Shown here: positions 4,856-8,812 of the stretch, in pieces
How positions within the stretch are numbered: position 1 is the stretch's first letter
Layout of the letters: every line of letters begins with the position of its first letter
From: an uncultured Oscillospiraceae bacterium
GTDB lineage: Bacteria > Bacillota_A > Clostridia > Oscillospirales > Oscillospiraceae
Length of the DNA stretch: 8,812 bases
NCBI GenBank assembly: GCA_900754605.1
Contig: CAAEDK010000264.1
Coordinates: 1 to 8,812, forward strand
Direction: 5' to 3'
Made by a program: the position numbers and the translations under genes
The notes under the pieces: generated by a model
The model's database searches: none
The model's input: only the letters and a program-made list of their open reading frames with translations
What the model was told of the DNA's origin: nothing

Positions 4856-5071
4856 ATGGGATATGAATGTACTTCCGGACTGCTCCCGCCCCTTCGGGAT
4901 GTCCAGCTGGCTGCCCCGGCCGCACTGTGCAGCCAATGCGGCGGGGAGCTGTACCGACAAGAACCTCTGATCCAGCGAAATGGCCACCTCCTATGCGCTC
5001 GCTGCGCAGCAGAGCGCCGGGGCGGACGCAGACGGCGGGCGATAGAACAAGAGGAGGAATGCGGACGATGA
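4856..5071 (+). CDS. Small four-cysteine zinc-ribbon protein
   Basis: The 71-aa product has two CxxC pairs, CSQC (25-28) and CARC (47-50), separated by 18 residues. That is the spacing of a zinc ribbon or knuckle, with an ELYRQEPLI strand between them. A basic patch, RRGGRRRRA (54-62), and an acidic end follow, so nucleic-acid or protein contact is plausible. No catalytic residues are visible. AAAGGAG (4839-4845) lies 10 bases before this ATG; an ATG at 4849 opens only five codons. The stop overlaps the next start as ATGA, indicating translational coupling to a helical protein and a sigma-4-like protein. It probably serves that trio as an accessory or DNA-binding factor (inference). The exact family is unrecognised. 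Confidence 0.75.
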   Translation: MGYECTSGLLPPLRDVQLAAPAALCSQCGGELYRQEPLIQRNGHLLCARCAAERRGGRRRRAIEQEEECGR

Positions 5072-5301
5072 CCTTGCAAGAACTTTCTGTAGAGTACCGC
5101 ACACACGCCCAAGCGCTGGATTCCCGCATCTGCCAGCTCCAGGCAGTACTGGAGCAGACTGCGGCCGAAGAAGAACGTTGTCTGCTGTCAGAACGGATCC
5201 GGATGCTGTCCATTATGCTACGGGAAGCCCGGGAACTGGCAGTACTCACCCAGCATTATTATGAGAGGGGATACCACCGAAATGCCAAATACACGATATA
5301 G
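5068..5301 (+). CDS. Small helical protein of unknown function, coupled to its neighbours
   Basis: The 77-aa product is rich in Glu, Arg, Leu and Ala with heptad-like spacing. Residues 3-32 and 34-66 read as two long helices, suggesting a helical hairpin or short coiled coil. I do not recognise a family. The start at 5068 is chosen because it forms an ATGA overlap with the zinc-ribbon stop and lies 10 bases after GAGGAGG (5051-5057). The in-frame ATG at 5059 is only one base from that site. The gene overlaps the next one by 20 bases, and its end carries the neighbour's ribosome binding site. Its position between a zinc ribbon and a sigma-4-like protein suggests a partner or modulator of the latter, but that is inference. 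Confidence 0.7.
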   Translation: MTLQELSVEYRTHAQALDSRICQLQAVLEQTAAEEERCLLSERIRMLSIMLREARELAVLTQHYYERGYHRNAKYTI

Positions 5302-5608
5302 ACGCGGGAGACCGTATGCCGCAGATATGGCCGTCTACTCCCGTCAGATGTCAGCAGACAACAGCCGGGAAATCAATCGGCTTCGGCGCAATCTGATTCA
5401 GGCTCTGCAAGAGGATGTAACTGAAAAACAGCGCAAAGCGCTTCTGCTGTACTATGCCGAGGGCTATAATATGCGTGAGATCGGGGAGCAAATGGGCGTG
5501 GACAAGTCCACTGTCTCCCGCACCATCAAACGAGGGGAACGCAGGCTCCAGCGGTGTCTGCGCTATGGCGCAGGCCGTCTGCTGGATGAACTCCGGGAGA
5601 AGTCATAA
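5282..5608 (+). CDS. Sigma-70 region 4-like helix-turn-helix protein
   Basis: The 108-aa product is essentially one sigma region 4 domain after a basic N-terminal arm (RYRRGRPY). Residues 45-90 hold the pattern: VTEKQRKALLLYYAEGY (helix 1 and turn), MREIGEQMGV (helix 2) and DKSTVSRTIKRGERRL (recognition helix). It has no region 2, which a working sigma factor needs to melt promoter DNA, so it is more likely a DNA-binding regulator of the ArpU or sigma-like phage and accessory type. AGAGGGG (5264-5270) lies 11 bases before ATG 5282. An in-frame ATG at 5261 would add seven residues but has no site before it. It is the last gene of the coupled trio. Its targets are unknown, and no matching promoter can be read from the window. 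Confidence 0.85.
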   Translation: MPNTRYRRGRPYAADMAVYSRQMSADNSREINRLRRNLIQALQEDVTEKQRKALLLYYAEGYNMREIGEQMGVDKSTVSRTIKRGERRLQRCLRYGAGRLLDELREKS

Positions 5609-5868
5609 TAAATTGTGAGAGATGGCAACCGCTCCTCAATCTCTTCATCTCATAGCTTCTTTGGATCTCCGCTGAAGTTTTATGCCGTTCATTTACAGAA
5701 TGGTAAGCACCACCTTACTTTTCCGTTTTCTGGCATTCCATCATCCGTCAAATTATGGTATAAAGTGCACTTGATTTGGAATCGGAACATTTGGCACACC
5801 AACATCGACTTAAGTCAGATGAACTGCTCAGATTCAAACCCCATCTTCTCCACCACCAGATAACAGCT
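5609..5868. other. Gene-free stretch after the sigma-4-like gene
   Basis: No gene with a ribosome binding site is visible on either strand. A weak stem (GAGAGAT near 5612 with ATCTCTT near 5639) lacks a T-run. An isolated extended -10-like TGGTATAAA (5756-5764) has no -35 partner. It is probably spacer or a decayed sequence. Confidence 0.5.
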
Positions 5869-5906
5869 AAGAGCGTCCCCAGACAAAAGTCCGGGGACGC
5901 TCTTTT
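5869..5906. terminator. Bidirectional hairpin terminator between convergent units
   Basis: AAGAGCGTCCCC (5869-5880) and GGGGACGCTCTT (5893-5904) form a perfect 12-bp stem, continued by an inner GAC-AAAA-GTC stem-loop. Rightwards it runs into TTTT (5903-5906). Leftwards the trailing T-run is short. It lies 26 bases after the end of the SLH gene on the minus strand and is its only visible terminator. It also ends any transcript of the sigma-4-like trio. Confidence 0.85.
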
Positions 5907-5932
5907 GGCTCATAATCTTGGAATCATCCAGA

Positions 5933-8788
5933 TTAGATGGTACCGAGCACGCCAGTCACAGTGAAGGTTCCGTGACCAGAAGTGATGGTCAGGGTCACAG
6001 TGTACTCTCCAGTGGTGCTGGGAACAGCGGTGTACTCGGAGAAGGTGATAGTGGCACTGGCCTTATCAGCCACGCTGCTTTCAGTCACCTGAGCACCCTT
6101 GATCGCACAGACCTGAATGCCCTTGCTGTTCTTCACAACTACGTCAGCCTTTGCAGCGCCCTGGAACTCAGCGCCGGAGTTGTTCGTGAAGTTGATCTTC
6201 ATACCCTTATCAGAGAAGGACAGGGAGTTCAGAGCCAGGCCCTTCTCCTGCTCCTGAGGCTTCTGAGGATTCTTGTCATCCTCCTCCAGAACGCAGATGC
6301 CGGTGATCACGTCGCCGTCCAGAACAGCGATGTAACCGTCATTGTCGTCGTTCTTGATGGAGGAGATGCGGGAGATGTTGAAGTCGCCCTTGTAGTCGTA
6401 GCGGACCACGGCCACATCGTCAGTCCAGGCATAGCGGATATTCTTGTCGCTGATCTGGTCAATGGACTTCAGCATAACAGTGGACTTCTCAGCCTTCTCA
6501 GTGCCAACGCCGGTGACATAGCCGTCTCCGTCATTGTAGCTGTCATACGCCTTGATGCTGGTGACCAGGCCGTCAGAGTTCTCGGTGATGCTCTTCAAAG
6601 CCACGATGTCGGAGGAACCGTCCTTCACCAGCTTGTCAGCGGCGGTGGAGCTTTCCTTCACCTTCAGGGTGACGACCTCGCCGTCCACCACGGCATCGAT
6701 CTCATACCAGTTACCGATCTCGGTGTCCTTCACCCGCTTGGCGTTGGGGTTAGCCTTAGCGAAGATGACCTCGCCGGTGCCAGCGGTGTCGGCGTCCTCA
6801 ATGTAGACCACCTTGGCCACGTTGCTGTCCTTCTCGGTAGCGACAACAACCTGGGTCTCGGCACGGCCGTCAATGTCGGGGACATTCTTCACGCCGGTGT
6901 AGACGGTGAAGTCGTAATCGTCATAGCTGTCGTCGTCGGTATCAGCGACCACAAAGATGGTGTTGGCGTTGGCGGTGTAGCGGCTCAGGCTGTTGAAGGC
7001 GATGTCCATGCCGGCCACGCCGTTCTCGATCTTCAGATTCTCATCCACAGCAATCGCCTTCTCGCTACGGTCAGACAGAGAGTAGACGTCGTTCTTATCT
7101 ACAGTGTAGGACACGAGGTGGTTATTCAGATCGGTGTTACCATTCTTAACGTCGGTCTCAACCTTAACCATAGTGCCGTCAGTCAGAACCAGGCGTGCGT
7201 ACACGGTGGTGCCCTTGTTATCGCCCTTGCCGTACTGATCGTCGTCAGTACCCATGGACAGAACGTAGGCGTAATCGTAAGTCACGGCGGACTCGTCGAT
7301 GTAGGCCACATAGCCGTTGGCGTCCAGATAGGCGACCACGTCGTTGTCCACGTTGTCGGTGGTCAGACGGTTGGCCTTGGCGTTCTTGTTGTACTTATAG
7401 GTGGTGCCGCCCACGACGAAGTTGTCGCCGTCCTGGTCATTGGTGATGGCGCGGACGCGGGTGACCTCGCCCTCCAGCTTCTCAGCGGCATAGACGTCCT
7501 GGATGTCGCCGTTGGCATAGGAGTAGATGACAATCTCGTCCTCCTCAAAGAGGGTGGTGTCGAACTCGTCGGTGGTCTTGGCGGGACCCTCGTCCAGGTC
7601 AGACAGGGTGATGGTCTTGTCGTCCTCGTCAACCTTCAGGACCTCAGCGGCATAGTACTCGATGATGGCCACGTCCACGGTCTTGTCGGTGCCGTCCACG
7701 AACACCTCGGTGACCACGCCGTTGCCAGTCAGAGCATTCTCGCCGGTGGCCTTCGCAAAGAAGTCCTTGTCATCGTCGCTCTTGTTGGCGTTCAGCTTGT
7801 CGCCGTCGTACTTCACGGTCTCGCCGTTGAAGGAGACGGTCCACTTGTAGCTGTCGGTGGCAGTCTTGCCGACCTCGTTGTACAGAGCCTTGGAGGTCAC
7901 CTTGGCAGTGAAGGTGTGGTCGGCCTTCTCAGCGAAGGTGCCGATCTCCTTGGCCTGATAGTCCCACACAGTGGCGGGGTGGCCGAAGTCGTCATAGCCG
8001 TTTTCCTTGGTCAGGTCGCCGGAGTACAGCTTCTCGCCCAGCTCCACGATGGAGCCCTTGGAGTACTCGCCGTTGTTGTCGGTGGCCAGCTTGTCGTTGA
8101 TGGCGTAGGCATAGTCCTTGCCGCTGGTGATGAAGTTGTACTTCACCTTGCCGGCGGAGACGGACACGTCGCCAGTCTCGACCTTGATGGTGTCGTCGTC
8201 GGCCTCGACGGTGCCGGACTCCAGAGCATTCAGCACCAGCTGAGCCAGGTCGTTGCGGGTCATGGCCTCCTTGACTCCGGAGTCAACGTCGTCGAACAGG
8301 TCGATCTTGTTGCCCTGGGCGACAGTGGACAGCTGCCAGTCAGCGCCGAAGTCGGACTGATACTGGAAGTAGCCCAGAGCCTTCATGACCATCAGAGCGG
8401 CCTGAGCGGTGGTAACGGAATCGTTGCCGCCGTAGGTCACCTTGTCATAGCCGCTGGTGATGCCGTTGGTGTAGCAGGCGGCCACATAGGGCTCGGCCCA
8501 GCTGGGCACGTCGGTGAAGGGGCTGGTGTTCTTGTAGCTGGCCACGTTGTAAGCCATCAGGTTGGACATAACAACGGCCATCTCGTTGCGGGTGACCTTG
8601 GCCTCAGGATTGAAGTTGCCCTTCTCGTCGCCGACCATGATGTCAACGGCCTTGAGCACCTCAATGGCTTCCTGATTCTGCTCGGAAGTCACGTCCGCAT
8701 AGCTCGCGGCGCTGCTGCCCATCACCATCAGACCAGAGATCATGGTGGCGGTGAGGCCCAGGCTGAGAGCACGCTTCAGGTTTCTCAT
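5933..8788 (-). CDS. Secreted SLH-domain S-layer-type surface protein
   Basis: A 951-aa exported protein expected to bind the cell wall and form or decorate the surface layer. Residues 1-31 are a signal peptide: basic MRNLKR, a hydrophobic core, and SSAASYA as a likely cleavage site. Three SLH units follow at about 32-80, 89-141 and 148-191. Their TRAE-type motifs read TRNE (66-69), TTAQ (126-129) and TRND (177-180); the third unit is the most divergent. SLH domains bind pyruvylated secondary cell-wall polymer. The body (about 200-835) is very acidic, beta-rich and resembles no domain I can name. It has Asp-rich loops (451-455, 616-626, 813-818) and loosely repeated strand patterns. A Pro/Gln/Glu linker (about 835-849) leads to a 102-residue Ig-like C-terminal domain. 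There is no LPxTG. AAGGAGG (complement of 8796-8802) lies 7 bases before the ATG; the promoter is outside the window. Strong GC-ending codon bias fits high expression. Confidence 0.93.
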   Translation of the reverse strand: MRNLKRALSLGLTATMISGLMVMGSSAASYADVTSEQNQEAIEVLKAVDIMVGDEKGNFNPEAKVTRNEMAVVMSNLMAYNVASYKNTSPFTDVPSWAEPYVAACYTNGITSGYDKVTYGGNDSVTTAQAALMVMKALGYFQYQSDFGADWQLSTVAQGNKIDLFDDVDSGVKEAMTRNDLAQLVLNALESGTVEADDDTIKVETGDVSVSAGKVKYNFITSGKDYAYAINDKLATDNNGEYSKGSIVELGEKLYSGDLTKENGYDDFGHPATVWDYQAKEIGTFAEKADHTFTAKVTSKALYNEVGKTATDSYKWTVSFNGETVKYDGDKLNANKSDDDKDFFAKATGENALTGNGVVTEVFVDGTDKTVDVAIIEYYAAEVLKVDEDDKTITLSDLDEGPAKTTDEFDTTLFEEDEIVIYSYANGDIQDVYAAEKLEGEVTRVRAITNDQDGDNFVVGGTTYKYNKNAKANRLTTDNVDNDVVAYLDANGYVAYIDESAVTYDYAYVLSMGTDDDQYGKGDNKGTTVYARLVLTDGTMVKVETDVKNGNTDLNNHLVSYTVDKNDVYSLSDRSEKAIAVDENLKIENGVAGMDIAFNSLSRYTANANTIFVVADTDDDSYDDYDFTVYTGVKNVPDIDGRAETQVVVATEKDSNVAKVVYIEDADTAGTGEVIFAKANPNAKRVKDTEIGNWYEIDAVVDGEVVTLKVKESSTAADKLVKDGSSDIVALKSITENSDGLVTSIKAYDSYNDGDGYVTGVGTEKAEKSTVMLKSIDQISDKNIRYAWTDDVAVVRYDYKGDFNISRISSIKNDDNDGYIAVLDGDVITGICVLEEDDKNPQKPQEQEKGLALNSLSFSDKGMKINFTNNSGAEFQGAAKADVVVKNSKGIQVCAIKGAQVTESSVADKASATITFSEYTAVPSTTGEYTVTLTITSGHGTFTVTGVLGTI

Positions 8789-8795
8789 TGGAATT

Positions 8796-8802
8796 CCTCC
8801 TT
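8796..8802 (-). promoter_or_regulatory. Ribosome binding site of the SLH gene
   Basis: AAGGAGG on the minus strand, 7 bases before the ATG at 8786-8788, is a full match to the anti-Shine-Dalgarno core and fixes the start at residue 1 of the signal peptide. Confidence 0.9.
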
Positions 8803-8812
8803 GATTTTTTCA

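Noticed and set aside
4856..5067. Upstream extension of the 77-aa protein back to 4867
   Set aside because: The extension overlaps the zinc-ribbon gene, whose two CxxC pairs and ribosome binding site mark it as the real frame. The ATGA junction fixes the second start at 5068.
5282..5608. The 108-aa protein as a full alternative sigma factor
   Set aside because: Only region 4 is present. Region 2, needed for core binding and promoter melting, is absent.
5756..5764. Extended -10-like TGGTATAAA as a promoter
   Set aside because: There is no -35 box at a usable distance and no gene or RNA structure follows.
7195..7632. Arg-rich and Pro/Thr-rich frames on both strands inside the SLH gene
   Set aside because: They are low-complexity shadows of the GAC/GTC-rich coding sequence, without start signals.
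1..8812. CRISPR array, insertion sequence or prophage boundary
   Set aside because: I saw no regularly spaced repeats, transposase, integrase or target-site duplication. The tRNA genes show no adjacent partial copies that would mark an att site.

Overview
The window looks like chromosome of a gut-type Clostridia (Bacillota), probably Oscillospiraceae-like (the Flavonifractor / Intestinimonas / Oscillibacter neighbourhood). This rests on GC-rich genes separated by AT-rich promoters, strong AGGAGG-type ribosome binding sites, many intrinsic terminators, tRNA genes with an encoded CCA end, and a large SLH-domain surface protein. The genus is inference. No phage, transposon or CRISPR array is visible.

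Layout, left to right. (1) 1-1790: a single gene on the + strand encoding a family 2 glycosyltransferase whose C-terminal third reads as a MarR-type winged helix, followed by about 300 bases without a recognisable gene that end in a 15-bp perfect hairpin. (2) 1790-2100: a divergent control region. tRNA-Val(GAC) runs leftwards with its own promoter and terminator, and pgi (glucose-6-phosphate isomerase) runs rightwards from its own promoter. (3) 3430-4036: a small stand-alone P-loop protein of 136 aa with its own promoter and a strong terminator. (4) 4037-4470: a non-genic stretch with a consensus-quality promoter and, about 115 bases after the predicted start, a terminator-like hairpin. This is a candidate small RNA or leaderless micro-ORF. 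(5) 4468-4700: a tRNA-Thr(TGT)/tRNA-Tyr(GTA) operon running leftwards with a clear promoter and terminator. (6) 4730-5608: three tightly coupled small genes on the + strand, a four-cysteine zinc-ribbon protein, a 77-aa helical protein, and a 108-aa sigma-70-region-4-like DNA-binding protein. (7) 5609-5932: 260 bases with no gene, then a bidirectional hairpin terminator between convergent units. (8) 5933-8788: a 951-aa secreted SLH-domain (S-layer-type) protein running leftwards from a start close to the right edge.

Most units have their own promoter, so this is a patchwork of independent housekeeping and surface genes and not one pathway. The only real multigene operons are the tRNA pair and the zinc-ribbon/helical/sigma-4 trio. 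A surface link between the glycosyltransferase and the S-layer-type protein is possible but nothing in the sequence proves it. The least ordinary items are the glycosyltransferase-MarR fusion, the micro-transcript candidate at 4122-4300, the sigma-4 trio with its hairpin leader, and the uncharacterised acidic body of the SLH protein.
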